Assembly (NCBI RefSeq): GCF_008520305.1
Contig: NZ_ML703264.1
Location: forward strand, 209,966-273,965
Direction: 5' to 3'
DNA length: 64,000 bases
Origin: Mesorhizobium sp. SARCC-RB16n
GTDB lineage: Bacteria; Pseudomonadota; Alphaproteobacteria; Rhizobiales; Rhizobiaceae
Positions 8,878 to 17,900 of this stretch are shown here, in pieces. Position 1 is the first letter of the stretch. Each line of letters starts with the position of its first letter. Position numbers and translations under genes: made by a program. The notes under the pieces were generated by a model, which saw only the letters and a program-made list of their open reading frames with translations, was not told the origin of the DNA and did no database searches.

Positions 8878-9875
8878 CCGACGTCCCTGCCCCGCGCCAC
8901 ATTCCCGACCGGCTCGACAAGCCGTTCTCTTCGGCGATCTTTTCCTGGGAAGCGCTGCTGGTCGTGGTTGCTATCGCCATCTTCGCCATCAACAGTTTTG
9001 CTTCGCCCTATTTTCTCGATCCGTATTCGTTGTCCGACCTGACTTTCAATTTCACCGAGAAGGGTCTGATCGCCTTCGCCATGGCGCTGCTGATCATTTC
9101 CGGCGAGATCGACCTGTCGGTGGCCGCCATCATCGCGCTCGCCTCGACCATGATGGGCATGGCTGTGCAAGCCGGCGCCGACACGCCAGTGCTGGTCCTG
9201 ATCGGCATCGTCGTCGGGCTCGGCTGCGGCGCCTTCAACGGGCTGCTGGTCACGCGGCTTGGCCTGCCTTCCATCGTCGTCACCATCGGCACGATGAGCC
9301 TGTTTCGGGGCATCGCCTTCATCATCCTCGGCGACCAGGCCTACAAGGGTTATCCCGAAAGCTTCGCCTTCTTCGGCCAGGGTTACGTCTGGTGGGTGGT
9401 GTCGTTCGAACTGGTGCTCTTCCTCATCGCGGCCATCATCTACTGGTTTGTGCTGCATCGGACGAGTTTCGGCCGCCGTGTCTTCGCCATCGGCAACAAC
9501 CCGGTCGCGGCACAGTTTTCCGGCGTGCGCGTCGGCCGCATAAAATTCATCCTGTTCTGCCTCACAGGGCTGATGTCGGGCATTGCCTCGGCGTTGATCA
9601 CCTCCCGGCTCGGCTCGACGCGGCCGTCGATCGCGCAGGGCTACGAACTCGAGGTGATCACCATGGTGGTGCTCGGCGGCGTCAGCATCCTTGGCGGCGC
9701 CGGCAGCATCGTTGGTGTCGTGCTTGCCGCCTTGATCATGGGGCTGGTGACGTTCGGGCTCGGGCTGCTCAACGTGCCCGGCATCGTCATGTCGATCTTC
9801 ATCGGCCTTCTGCTGATCATCGTCATTGCGCTGCCGATCATCTGGCGGCGGTTGCGCGGGGGACGCCTGGCCTGA
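8874..9875 (+). CDS. rhaQ: Rhamnose ABC transporter permease
   Basis: 333-residue CUT2-family permease, the paralogous partner of RhaP. It has the typical [19 protein letters not shown] segment, the EAA-like loop [20 protein letters not shown] and the late [13 protein letters not shown] motif. The ATG lies in the 4-nt overlap with rhaP and the stop shares one base with the rhaU start (TGATG). Confidence 0.93.
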   Translation: MTDVPAPRHIPDRLDKPFSSAIFSWEALLVVVAIAIFAINSFASPYFLDPYSLSDLTFNFTEKGLIAFAMALLIISGEIDLSVAAIIALASTMMGMAVQAGADTPVLVLIGIVVGLGCGAFNGLLVTRLGLPSIVVTIGTMSLFRGIAFIILGDQAYKGYPESFAFFGQGYVWWVVSFELVLFLIAAIIYWFVLHRTSFGRRVFAIGNNPVAAQFSGVRVGRIKFILFCLTGLMSGIASALITSRLGSTRPSIAQGYELEVITMVVLGGVSILGGAGSIVGVVLAALIMGLVTFGLGLLNVPGIVMSIFIGLLLIIVIALPIIWRRLRGGRLA

Positions 9876-10189
9876 TGCCCGAGAAATACGCGTTCAAGAT
9901 GATGCTCAAACCCGGCATGAAGGCCGAGTACAAAAAGCGCCACGATGAAATCTGGCCATCGCTGGTCGCGTTGCTGAAGCAGGCCGGTGTGTCCGACTAC
10001 TCTATCCATCTCGACGAAGAGACCATCCTGTTCGGCGTGCTGTGGCGGCGCGATGGTCACGGCATGGACGACCTGCCCAAGCACCCGGTCATGCAGCGCT
10101 GGTGGGCTGAAATGGCCGACATCATGGAAACCAGGCCTGACAATGAACCGGTGGCGGTGCCCCTGGAAATAATGTTCCATATGGAATGA
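9875..10189 (+). CDS. rhaU: L-rhamnose mutarotase
   Basis: A 104-residue protein of the RhaU/YiiL dimeric ferredoxin-like family that interconverts alpha and beta rhamnose. Recognisable family features are the N-terminal [17 protein letters not shown], the [15 protein letters not shown] strand and [15 protein letters not shown] near the C-terminus. Length is normal for the family. The start is fixed by the TGATG junction with rhaQ, and the end overlaps rhaK by 4 nt. Confidence 0.93.
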   Translation: MPEKYAFKMMLKPGMKAEYKKRHDEIWPSLVALLKQAGVSDYSIHLDEETILFGVLWRRDGHGMDDLPKHPVMQRWWAEMADIMETRPDNEPVAVPLEIMFHME

Positions 10190-11562
10190 GCGTGATCCGC
10201 CACATCGCCGTCATCGATATCGGCAAGACCAATGCCAAGGTGGCGCTGGTGGATCTCGCCACATTGAGCGAGGTGGCGCTGCGCCGCGTGGCGAACGCGC
10301 CAGCGCGGCGGGCGCCTTACCCGCATCACGATGTCGAAGCGCTGTGGGCGTTCATTCTCGAGAGCCTTGCCGGCCTCGATCGCGAACAGCGCATCGACGC
10401 CATTTCGATCACCACCCATGGCGCGACAGGCGCGCTGGTCGATGCCTCCGGCGAACTCGTGCTGCCGGTTCTCGACTATGAATTCGACGGGCCTGATGAG
10501 CTTGCGGAAGACTATGACGCAATCCGCCCGCCCTTCGCCGAGACCGGCACGCCACGCCTGCCGCTCGGCCTCAATCTCGGCGCGCAATTCTTCTGGCAGC
10601 AGCAAAGTTTCCCGACGGAGTTCGCGAACGCCGTCGCGATGCTGATGTACCCGCAATACTGGGCGTTGCGCCTGACCGGTGTCGCGGCCAACGAGGTTAC
10701 CTCGCTCGGCTGCCACACCGACCTGTGGAACCCCTGGACGGCGGATTTTTCCTCGTTGGTCGACCGCCTGGGCTGGCGCGACCTGATGGCGCCCGTGCGG
10801 CCGGCCAGAGATCGCCTAGGCCCGATCCTGCTCGCGCTTGCGGAGCGGACCGGGCTCTATCCACAAACGCCGGTCTTTTGCGGCCTGCACGATTCCAACG
10901 CCTCCCTGCTGCCGCATCTCCTGTCCGATGCGCCGCCCTTCTCGGTGGTCTCGACCGGCACCTGGGTGGTGTCGATGGCGGTCGCCGGCAGGACGGTGGC
11001 GCTAGATCCGGCAAGGGATACGCTCGTCAACGTCAATGCACTCGGCGAACCCGTGCCCTCCGCACGGTTCATGGGCGGCCGCGAATTCTCGCTGCTGACC
11101 GAAGGCTCGGCACAGAACTGGAACGATAGCGATGTCGCCGCGGTGCTGGCACGCAAGACGTTGCTTTTGCCTTCGATCCAGCAAGGCTCGGGGCCGTTTC
11201 CGCATCACACCGCAGCATGGCGCAAAGGAGAGGCGATCCCTCCCGGCCAGCGCTTTGCCGCCATCTCCTTCTACCTGGCGCTCATGACCGCCACCTGCCT
11301 CGACCTCATCGGCGGCGATGGTCCGACGACAGTCGAGGGACCTTTCGCGCGCAACCACTTGTTCACGCGGATGCTTGCCGCGAGCACCGGCCGCGCGGTC
11401 ATCGCATCGGAAGCCGCTACCGGCACCAGCATCGGGGCCGCGCTGCTGGCATCGGATCGGGGAACGGGGCACGGCAAGGGTCAGACACAAGATCCGCCGG
11501 CCGATCCTGCCTGGGCGGATTATGCAGGCGCGTGGCGGGCGGCGGTCGAGGCTATAGGCTGA
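10186..11562 (+). CDS. rhaK: Rhamnulokinase / FGGY-family carbohydrate kinase
   Basis: 458 residues of the FGGY kinase fold: the N-terminal phosphate-binding [15 protein letters not shown], a central [13 protein letters not shown] and [11 protein letters not shown], and the C-terminal [17 protein letters not shown] adenosine-binding region. It should phosphorylate L-rhamnulose; in R. leguminosarum RhaK is also needed for transport activity. It begins in the ATGA overlap with rhaU and closes the rha cluster. No terminator hairpin is obvious after it. Confidence 0.92.
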   Translation: MSVIRHIAVIDIGKTNAKVALVDLATLSEVALRRVANAPARRAPYPHHDVEALWAFILESLAGLDREQRIDAISITTHGATGALVDASGELVLPVLDYEFDGPDELAEDYDAIRPPFAETGTPRLPLGLNLGAQFFWQQQSFPTEFANAVAMLMYPQYWALRLTGVAANEVTSLGCHTDLWNPWTADFSSLVDRLGWRDLMAPVRPARDRLGPILLALAERTGLYPQTPVFCGLHDSNASLLPHLLSDAPPFSVVSTGTWVVSMAVAGRTVALDPARDTLVNVNALGEPVPSARFMGGREFSLLTEGSAQNWNDSDVAAVLARKTLLLPSIQQGSGPFPHHTAAWRKGEAIPPGQRFAAISFYLALMTATCLDLIGGDGPTTVEGPFARNHLFTRMLAASTGRAVIASEAATGTSIGAALLASDRGTGHGKGQTQDPPADPAWADYAGAWRAAVEAIG

Positions 11563-11640
11563 TCAAAGGATGCGCTTGCCGAAGGCCCGCGCGGTGCGCA
11601 CGATGTGGCCAAGGTCGATGGCGACTAGTGGTCCCGACAT
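11563..11640 (-). pseudogene. Possible C-terminal gene remnant, converging on rhaK
   Basis: On the reverse strand a 25-codon frame ends at 11563, directly against the rhaK stop. It reads like the tail of an ordinary GC-rich protein (VAIDLGHIVRTARAFGKRIL). A stop codon lies just upstream of its ATG at 11640, where the sequence turns abruptly AT-rich. This fits a gene truncated by a deletion or insertion at about 11629. I do not recognise the parent family, and a chance frame cannot be excluded. Confidence 0.25.
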
Positions 11641-11732
11641 TTTTTACTCTGAGTTTGTAGAACCTATCAGGCAGATGCATCTTCCGTACTGTTGTCCAAT
11701 CGGCGTTAAATATAGCGTAGTTGGTGGTCCCA

Positions 11733-11996
11733 ATGCCGGAAACCAGAGCTCTTGTATGTGGCCACGTCTTTCGCGCAGAGAGGCGTGTCGCATTGGTCGT
11801 TCGTCATTCCGATGGCGAGTGGCAATTGACGTGTGGCGAGCATGATCATCCCGCAAACTGTGGAGATTTTGAAGTCGTCGGTCTTAACCATTTGACCGAG
11901 CGCCAAGAAAATCTGGCAGAGATTGGCGTACTTGAGCCCGGCTGGCTCGCAGAATGGGTGCGAGACGAATGGACTCGATGTCGCCACGACGATTAG
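11733..11996 (+). CDS. Small conserved-looking protein of unknown function
   Basis: 87 codons (ATG 11733, no clear Shine-Dalgarno). The protein starts MPETRALVCGHVFRAERRVA and has a CGHVF and a CGEHDH motif, hinting at a possible metal site, then an acidic, Trp-rich tail (GWLAEWVRDEWTR). Codon use is less GC-rich than neighbours and the 5' flank (11641-11732) is AT-rich with no recognised function. It converges on the D-amino-acid dehydrogenase with a 7-bp gap. I do not recognise a named family; the motif-like look and frame favour a real gene. Confidence 0.55.
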   Translation: MPETRALVCGHVFRAERRVALVVRHSDGEWQLTCGEHDHPANCGDFEVVGLNHLTERQENLAEIGVLEPGWLAEWVRDEWTRCRHDD

Positions 11997-12003
11997 TTCT
12001 CGC

Positions 12004-13254
12004 TCAGCTCCTGTAGATCAATCCCTGGGGATCGATCTCCGGTTTACGGCCGGCGACGAGGTCGGCGAGGAATTTTCCCGAGCCGCAAGCCATGGTCCAG
12101 CCGACATGACCGTGGCCGGTATCGAGGTAAAGGTTGCGGTATTTCGCCTGGCCGATGACCGGCACCGAGTTGGGCATCATTGGCCGCAACCCCGCCCACA
12201 GCTCGGCCTTCTTCTCGTCGAAGGCACCGGGGAACAGGTCCTTGCCGGTTCTGAACATGGTTGCAAAGTCGCTGGGTTTGTGGGTGCGGTCGAAGCCGGT
12301 GAATTCCGCAGTCGAAGCCAACCGCAGTCGATTGCCAAGGCGCGAATAAGCCATCAGCTGATCCTCGTCGGCGCCGCCCATGGTCGGCCCCTTGCTCTCA
12401 TCCTCCAGCGGAATCGTCGCCGTATAGCCCTTCACCGGATAGACCGGCAGGTCGATGCCGTAGCGCCGGCCGAGCAGCCCGCTTTCGGGACCCATCGATA
12501 TGACGACGGCGTCACCGGTGACCGGTCCGGCCGAGGTCATCACCGCGCGGATCCGGTCACCCTCTATGTCGAGGCCCTCGACCGTGGTGCCGTAAAGAAA
12601 CCTCACGCCAAGCCTTTCGGCGGCATAGGCGGCCAAATTTTCGGCGAACTGCCGGGAATCGCCGGTCTGGTCGATCGGCGAGTAGACACCGCCGGCGATC
12701 TTTTCCTTCGCGCCGGCGAGACCTGGTTCAAGTTCGACCAGCCGGTCGCGGCCGACGATCTCGATCGGCAGGCCATGCTCGGCCAGATAGCGGTAATTGT
12801 CGGTGCCGGCGTCGAGACTGTGCTGCGAGCGGAAGAAGTAGAGAATGCCCTTCTTGCGCTCGTCGTAATGGATGCCGGTGTCGGCGGATATGGCGTTGAT
12901 GCAGTCGCGCGAATAGAGAGCCAGCCGCAGCTTGACCTGGCTGTTGGCACGCAGGCGGGCCACCGTGCACTGGCGCACGAAGCGCAGGCTCCAGGCAAGG
13001 AAATAGGGATCGAAGCGCAGCCGCACCTTGATGCCGAGATCATGATTGTAGAGCCCGCGCAGGAACGTCTTAAGTGCCGCCGGCGAGGCCCAGGCGGTGG
13101 CATCGCCAGGAGACACGAGCCCGGCATTCGACTGGCTAGTGCCCCGCGCCGGCGCCGGATGGCGCTCGATCACCGTGACCTCGTGACCGTCGGCGGCCAG
13201 GTAATAGGCGGCCGCCGTCCCGACGACGCCAGCTCCAAGCACCGTTATTTTCAT
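12004..13254 (-). CDS. dadA: D-amino-acid dehydrogenase / FAD-dependent oxidoreductase
   Basis: 416 residues. An N-terminal FAD Rossmann motif (VLGAGVVGTAAAYYLAADG, then VIERHPAPA) and the DadA/GlyOx signature SQSNAGLVSPGDATAWASP, with a C-terminal TGHGHVGWTMACGSGKFLADL. Members oxidise D-amino acids such as D-alanine and pass electrons to the respiratory chain. Start ATG 13254 follows GGGGAATGGC; a TTG 12 nt earlier lies inside that site. No alanine racemase partner is adjacent, so the exact substrate is open. Confidence 0.85.
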   Translation of the reverse strand: MKITVLGAGVVGTAAAYYLAADGHEVTVIERHPAPARGTSQSNAGLVSPGDATAWASPAALKTFLRGLYNHDLGIKVRLRFDPYFLAWSLRFVRQCTVARLRANSQVKLRLALYSRDCINAISADTGIHYDERKKGILYFFRSQHSLDAGTDNYRYLAEHGLPIEIVGRDRLVELEPGLAGAKEKIAGGVYSPIDQTGDSRQFAENLAAYAAERLGVRFLYGTTVEGLDIEGDRIRAVMTSAGPVTGDAVVISMGPESGLLGRRYGIDLPVYPVKGYTATIPLEDESKGPTMGGADEDQLMAYSRLGNRLRLASTAEFTGFDRTHKPSDFATMFRTGKDLFPGAFDEKKAELWAGLRPMMPNSVPVIGQAKYRNLYLDTGHGHVGWTMACGSGKFLADLVAGRKPEIDPQGLIYRS

Positions 13255-13370
13255 GCCATTCCCCAAAGCTCTCGCGGCACCGCGCCTCCACGCTGTGTCG
13301 CGAATGCTTCCATAGCGCGTCGCCGCGCGCCTTGCGAGCCCTGGGGCCTGTGAGCCCCTGGGAAAGCGCG

Positions 13371-14366
13371 TCAGCCCCGCGCGGAGTTCTTGCTGGTCAG
13401 GATGCGCTCCCAGGCGAGCGCGTCGTTGACGATCTGGTCGAGATCGTCGCGCTGCGGGGTCCAGCCGAGTTCCGACCGGGCGAGATCGGAATTCGCAACC
13501 ACCGCCGCGGCGTCGCCGGGACGCCGGTCCCCCATCCTGACCTCGAAATCATGGCCGAAGGCGCGGCGTACGCTGTCGATCACTTCGAGCACCGAATAAC
13601 CATGGCTGTAACCGCAATTGGCAACGAGGCTGGCGCCGCCGGCGCGCAGCCGCTGCAGGGCAAGGCGATGCGCGGCGGCCAGATCGCTAACATGGATATA
13701 GTCGCGCATGCAGGTGCCGTCAGGCGTCGGATAGTCGGTCCCGAACACCTGCATGAAGGGGCGCTTGCCGAGCGCGGTCTCGCAAGCGACCTTGATCAGA
13801 TGGGTGGCGCCCGGCGTCGACTGGCCGGTGCGGCCCTTCGGGTCGGCGCCGGCGACATTGAAATACCGCAGCGCCGTGTAGTGTAGGTCATGGGCCATTG
13901 CCGCATCGCGCAGCATCCATTCGCTCATCAGCTTGGACAGGCCATAGGGCGATTCCGGCGCCAGGCGGGCGTCCTCGCGCACCGGTTCCAGCCCGGCGCC
14001 GCCATAGACGGCGGCTGTCGAGGAGAAGATGAAATTCGGCACGCCTTCGCGCACCGCGGTTTCGATCAGCGTGCGTGTCTTCGAGGTGTTGTTCTCGTAA
14101 TAGGCGAGCGGGTCGGCGACCGATTCCGGGACCACGATCGAGCCGGCGAAATGGATAATCGCGTCGACCTTGTTCTCCCTGATGACCGAGCCCACCAATT
14201 CCTTGTCGGCGACATCGCCTACGACCAGTTTTGCTTCAGGCGCCACCGCCCATTCGAAACCGGTCGAAAGGCGGTCGAGAACGACCACGCTTTCGCCCGC
14301 ATCCAGCAATTCCCAGACCATGTGGCTACCGATATAGCCAGCGCCGCCTGTCACCAAAACCGTCAT
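13371..14366 (-). CDS. galE: UDP-glucose 4-epimerase
   Basis: 331 residues, extended short-chain dehydrogenase. NAD-binding VTGGAGYIGSHMVWELL at the N-terminus, catalytic SSTAAVYG and YGLSK pair, and the substrate-region NYSHG-like CGYSHGYSVLEVI. It interconverts UDP-glucose and UDP-galactose for exopolysaccharide and lipopolysaccharide (ExoB role in rhizobia). ATG 14366 is used because the Rossmann strand begins there; an in-frame start 7 codons upstream adds non-conserved residues. It stands alone, 116 bp upstream of the dadA-like gene. Confidence 0.92.
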   Translation of the reverse strand: MTVLVTGGAGYIGSHMVWELLDAGESVVVLDRLSTGFEWAVAPEAKLVVGDVADKELVGSVIRENKVDAIIHFAGSIVVPESVADPLAYYENNTSKTRTLIETAVREGVPNFIFSSTAAVYGGAGLEPVREDARLAPESPYGLSKLMSEWMLRDAAMAHDLHYTALRYFNVAGADPKGRTGQSTPGATHLIKVACETALGKRPFMQVFGTDYPTPDGTCMRDYIHVSDLAAAHRLALQRLRAGGASLVANCGYSHGYSVLEVIDSVRRAFGHDFEVRMGDRRPGDAAAVVANSDLARSELGWTPQRDDLDQIVNDALAWERILTSKNSARG

Positions 14367-14571
14367 CCCAAGTCCTCGCTTACCCAAGATTTATCGGAAA
14401 CTGTCTCAACGACCGCCTTACTGGAAAGCCTGGCGGATGGCCATTAGAACTCTTGGTAACCGGCGTTCACTTGATGTGGCATCGTGCTGAAACAAAAGTG
14501 ATCCATTGAGCGTGCCGTGAAGTGGGAATAGGCCACGATCCGCCAACGTTAGGAACAGGTGCGGGGCGTGG

Positions 14572-14587
14572 CATTTTGACCAAAATG
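14572..14587. promoter_or_regulatory. Palindrome upstream of hemA
   Basis: CATTTTG-AC-CAAAATG, two perfect 7-bp arms with a 2-bp spacer, 59 bp ahead of the hemA ATG, inside the 280-bp galE/hemA divergent gap. Its position suits an operator for hemA. It does not match the FNR/FixK (TTGAT-N4-ATCAA) or Irr boxes. The rest of the gap shows no other feature I can name. Confidence 0.4.
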
Positions 14588-14646
14588 GCCCGGTGGACGA
14601 CCAATAGGGCAATGATTATGATCCCGCGCAAAATTGGGAAGTCGAC

Positions 14647-15924
14647 ATGAATTACCAGCGGTTCTTCGAAGAAGCGATCGACCAGCTCCATGCCGAGCGT
14701 CGCTACCGCGTCTTCGCCGACCTCGAGCGCATCGCAGGCAAGTTTCCGCGCGCCATCTGGCGTTCCAATGGCCGCGCCGAGGAAATCACCGTCTGGTGCT
14801 CCAACGACTATCTCGGCATGGGCCAGCACCCTGATGTCATCGCCGCGTTCCAGAACGCGGCCGGCAAGATGGGCTCGGGCGCCGGCGGCACCCGCAACAT
14901 CTCCGGCACGTCCAACCCGCTGGTCGAGCTCGAGCAGGAGCTTGCCGACCTGCACGGCAAGGAAGCCGCCCTGGTCTTCACCTCCGGTTTCGTCTCCAAC
15001 GAAGCCTCGATTTCGACCATCGCCCGGCTTTTGCCCAATTGCCTGATCATCTCGGACGAACTGAACCATGCCTCGATGATCGAAGGCGTGCGGCGCTCGG
15101 GCGCCGAGAAGAAAATCTTCCGCCACAATGACGTCGCGCATCTGGAAAGCCTTTTGCAGGCGGCCGGGCGCGAACGCGCCAAGCTGATCGTATTCGAGAG
15201 CGTCTATTCGATGGATGGCGACATCGCGCCGGTGAAGGAGATCGTCGAGCTTGCCGAGCGCTACAACGCCATGACCTATATCGACGAGGTCCATGCGGTG
15301 GGCATGTACGGGCCGCGCGGCGGCGGCATCACCGAGCGCGAAGGCCTGGCCGACCGTATCGACATCATCGAAGGCACGCTCGCCAAGGCCTTCGGCACGC
15401 TTGGCGGCTACATCACCGGCACCAGTGCGGTGATCGACGCGGTGCGCTCCTATGCGCCGGGCTTCATCTTCACCACCGCGCTGCCGCCGGCGATCGCCGC
15501 CGCGGCCACAACATCGATCCGGCATCTGAAGCGCTCGCAGGCAGAGCGCGATGCCCAGCAGCAGCAGGCGAGCCGGACCAAGCAGATCCTGTCGGCGGCC
15601 GGCCTGCCGGTGATGGAATCCGCCACCCATATCGTACCGGTGCTGGTTGGCGATCCCGAACTCTGCAAGATGGCCAGCGACCGCCTGCTTGGCGTGCACG
15701 GCATCTATATCCAGCCGATCAACTACCCGACCGTACCGCGCGGCACCGAGCGGCTGCGCATCACGCCGACGCCGTTCCATTCCGATGCGCTGATCGCCGA
15801 ACTGCAGGATGCGCTGGTCGAAACCTGGGACGCGCTCGGCATTCCCTATGGCTCGGCCGGCCGGCCGGCCGTCGCGAAAAGCGACCGCATTATTCCCCTT
15901 CTGGTGCCAAAGTCAGGCGGCTGA
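14647..15924 (+). CDS. hemA: 5-aminolevulinate synthase
   Basis: 425 residues, the PLP enzyme that condenses glycine and succinyl-CoA, first step of the C4 haem pathway of alphaproteobacteria. Recognisable segments are [15 protein letters not shown], the glycine-rich [13 protein letters not shown], the PLP aspartate in [12 protein letters not shown] and the Schiff-base lysine in [14 protein letters not shown]. Length is slightly above the usual 405 because of a C-terminal tail. GGGAAG lies 7 nt before the ATG. It ends 2 bp before a bidirectional terminator. Confidence 0.96.
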   Translation: MNYQRFFEEAIDQLHAERRYRVFADLERIAGKFPRAIWRSNGRAEEITVWCSNDYLGMGQHPDVIAAFQNAAGKMGSGAGGTRNISGTSNPLVELEQELADLHGKEAALVFTSGFVSNEASISTIARLLPNCLIISDELNHASMIEGVRRSGAEKKIFRHNDVAHLESLLQAAGRERAKLIVFESVYSMDGDIAPVKEIVELAERYNAMTYIDEVHAVGMYGPRGGGITEREGLADRIDIIEGTLAKAFGTLGGYITGTSAVIDAVRSYAPGFIFTTALPPAIAAAATTSIRHLKRSQAERDAQQQQASRTKQILSAAGLPVMESATHIVPVLVGDPELCKMASDRLLGVHGIYIQPINYPTVPRGTERLRITPTPFHSDALIAELQDALVETWDALGIPYGSAGRPAVAKSDRIIPLLVPKSGG

Positions 15925-15926
15925 AG

Positions 15927-15951
15927 GCAGGCGGCGGAAGCCGCCGCCTGC
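15927..15951. terminator. Bidirectional hairpin between hemA and the aminotransferase
   Basis: A perfect 11-bp stem GCAGGCGGCGG / CCGCCGCCTGC with a 3-nt loop, filling the 27-bp space between two converging stop codons. No long T-run on either side, but its location and stability point to shared termination. Confidence 0.8.
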
Positions 15952-17142
15952 TCAAACAGTCTTCATCCACCTTGCCAGCCGGTTTGCCGCTTCCTCGAGC
16001 TGGTCGAGGCGGCGGTGGAAGCACAGCCGCAGGAACGCCTCGCCACCGGGGCCGAATGCGGTGCCGGGCGCCAGGCCGACATTGGCCTTGTCGACAATGT
16101 CGAAGGCAGCGCTGCGTGAATCGGTGGTGCCGTCGACCGTGAAGAACAGATAGAACGCGCCCTGCGGCACGGTGAAGCGTGCCTTGCCGGTGGCGCCGAG
16201 AATGCCGCAGACCAGGTCGCGCGCTTTCCGAGCCCGCTCCACCTGTTCGGCGACGAAGGCATCGCCCTCGTCGAGCGCCGCGACCGCGCCGCGCTGCATG
16301 AACTGGGCGACGCCCGAGTTCGAATACTGGATCAGGTTCTCGAACACCTGCTGCAGGCTCGGATGCGTCTTGATCCAGCCGACGCGCCAGCCGGTCATCG
16401 CCCAGTTCTTGGAGAAACTGTTGACGAACAGGATGCGGTCTTCCGCCTCCGCGATATCGAGGAAGGACGGCGCGCGGCCATGACCATAGTGAAACAGCGA
16501 ATAAATCTCGTCGGCGATGATCCAAAGGTTTTTCGCACGCGCGAGATCGAGGATCGCCCGCAAGGTCTCATGGTCGGCGGTCCAGCCGGTCGGATTGGAC
16601 GGCGTGTTGATGAACAACGCCTTCGTGCGCGGCGTGACCGCCGCCGCGACCTTCTCGACGTCGCATGACCAGCCATTTCCGGAATGGTCGAGCGTGACCG
16701 GCACCGGCACGGCGCCCGCGATCGCGGCGGCGGCGTCGAAATTCGGCCAGGCAGGCGAAAGGTAGATCACTTCGTCGCCGGCTCCCGCAAGCGCATCGAG
16801 CGCCAGCTGGATGGCATGCATGCCTGAGCCGGTGACGATGAATTGCTCCTCGGGGAAGGTTTTGGCGAAATGCCTGGCGTAGTAGCGGGCAAGCGCCTGC
16901 CTGAGATCGGGGATGCCCCTCTGCCAGGTGTAGAACGTCTCGCCACCGGCCAGCGCCTTCGACGCGGCATCGGTGATGAAGGACGGCGTCGGCAGGTCGC
17001 CCTCGCCGGCCCAGAGCGGGATCAGGCCTTCGCGCAATCTGCCGTAGTTGACGACGGCGACGATACCGCTTTCAGGCGCGGCCAGGGCCTCGGGGCGCAG
17101 GGTCTGGATCAGGGTCATCGGCGGGTCCGTTGTCTCGGGCAT
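15952..17142 (-). CDS. Class I/II pyridoxal-phosphate aminotransferase
   Basis: 396 residues, fold type I aminotransferase of the aspartate aminotransferase superfamily. Seen are INTPSNPTGW, the PLP-contacting IADEIYSLFHYG and the lysine motif NSFSKNWAMTGWRVGW. Substrate cannot be set from sequence alone; MalY/PatA-like or aromatic aminotransferases share these features. Start ATG 17142 is ambiguous: neither it nor ATG 17118 has a good ribosome-binding site. A 15-bp perfect palindrome lies 2 bp upstream of 17142. Confidence 0.85.
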   Translation of the reverse strand: MPETTDPPMTLIQTLRPEALAAPESGIVAVVNYGRLREGLIPLWAGEGDLPTPSFITDAASKALAGGETFYTWQRGIPDLRQALARYYARHFAKTFPEEQFIVTGSGMHAIQLALDALAGAGDEVIYLSPAWPNFDAAAAIAGAVPVPVTLDHSGNGWSCDVEKVAAAVTPRTKALFINTPSNPTGWTADHETLRAILDLARAKNLWIIADEIYSLFHYGHGRAPSFLDIAEAEDRILFVNSFSKNWAMTGWRVGWIKTHPSLQQVFENLIQYSNSGVAQFMQRGAVAALDEGDAFVAEQVERARKARDLVCGILGATGKARFTVPQGAFYLFFTVDGTTDSRSAAFDIVDKANVGLAPGTAFGPGGEAFLRLCFHRRLDQLEEAANRLARWMKTV

Positions 17143-17144
17143 TC

Positions 17145-17159
17145 GTAAGCGCTGCTTAC
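17145..17159. promoter_or_regulatory. Palindrome abutting the aminotransferase start
   Basis: GTAAGC-GCT-GCTTAC, perfect 6-bp arms around a 3-bp centre, beginning 3 bp from the ATG at 17142. It could be an operator or an RNA hairpin that hides the start; if the true start is 17118 it would be in the leader. Confidence 0.4.
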
Positions 17160-17174
17160 CAGATACGAAAACAG

Positions 17175-17204
17175 AAAACCCCGGCCGCGAACGACCGGGG
17201 TTTT
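17175..17204. terminator. Intrinsic terminator after mscL
   Basis: AAAACCCCGG (17175-17184) pairs with CCGGGGTTTT (17195-17204), 10-nt loop, with T-runs in both directions. It lies 22 bp past the mscL stop on the reverse strand and upstream of the aminotransferase, insulating the two. Confidence 0.88.
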
Positions 17205-17226
17205 GGTCCAGAGGAACCCTATCCGT

Positions 17227-17649
17227 CTATCGCCTGGCCAGCAGATCGCGGATTTCGGTCAAAAGCTGTACGTCAGCAGGCGGAGGGGCTGCCGCTGGCG
17301 CGGGCTTTTCTGTTTCCAGGCGCCTGCGCATGTTATTTACGGCCTTGACCATCAGGAAGATGATGAAGGCGAGGATGATGAAATTCAGCACCACGGTGAT
17401 GAAGCTGCCATAGGCGAAAACTGCGCCTTGCTTTTTGGCGTCGGCCAATGTGGTGGCGTTGACGGCCGAGGAAAGCCCAAAGAAGTAGTTGTTGAAGTCC
17501 AACCCGCCGAAGATCGCGCCTACGATCGGCATGATGATGTCGTTGACCAGGGAATCGACGATCTTGCCGAACGCAGCGCCGATGATGACGCCGACGGCCA
17601 AGTCCATCACGTTGCCCTTGGAAATGAATTCCTGGAATTCTTTCAGCAT
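17227..17649 (-). CDS. mscL: Large-conductance mechanosensitive channel
   Basis: 140 residues. The N-terminal amphipathic helix and first transmembrane segment read [32 protein letters not shown], the hallmark of MscL, and the second membrane helix is [21 protein letters not shown]. The C-terminal helix follows a Pro/Ala linker. It forms a homopentameric inner-membrane pore that opens on hypo-osmotic shock. AAGGAGGG precedes ATG 17649; the longer frame upstream is not coding. Confidence 0.96.
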   Translation of the reverse strand: MLKEFQEFISKGNVMDLAVGVIIGAAFGKIVDSLVNDIIMPIVGAIFGGLDFNNYFFGLSSAVNATTLADAKKQGAVFAYGSFITVVLNFIILAFIIFLMVKAVNNMRRRLETEKPAPAAAPPPADVQLLTEIRDLLARR

Positions 17650-17900
17650 TCGACCCTCCTTATCGTAACCGGCCGTTCTGCCGCTCCCACCTCTCCGGCA
17701 CCGGCCCAAATCCAACATAACAAAAACCGGAAGTTGCAACATGGGCAAAAAGGAGAAAACAGCCGGTTTCTCCTTACCCTGCGTTACCTCTTTGAAATCA
17801 GACGCTTCATGCGCCCAAAGCGGTGATGGACTCGAACGCCAAGCTGTGATTGCGTCTGAGCGGACAGGTTAAAAATCGGCACAGGGAGGATCTTGCCGGC

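Noticed and set aside
11923-13353. A 476-codon open frame on the + strand across the D-amino-acid dehydrogenase gene
   Set aside because: It is the antisense shadow of a gene with clear FAD and DadA motifs; the + frame has no recognisable domain and results from GC-rich codon bias.
14572-14587. hemA palindrome as an FNR/FixK box
   Set aside because: It lacks TTGAT-N4-ATCAA; the spacer is 2 bp and the arms are CATTTTG.
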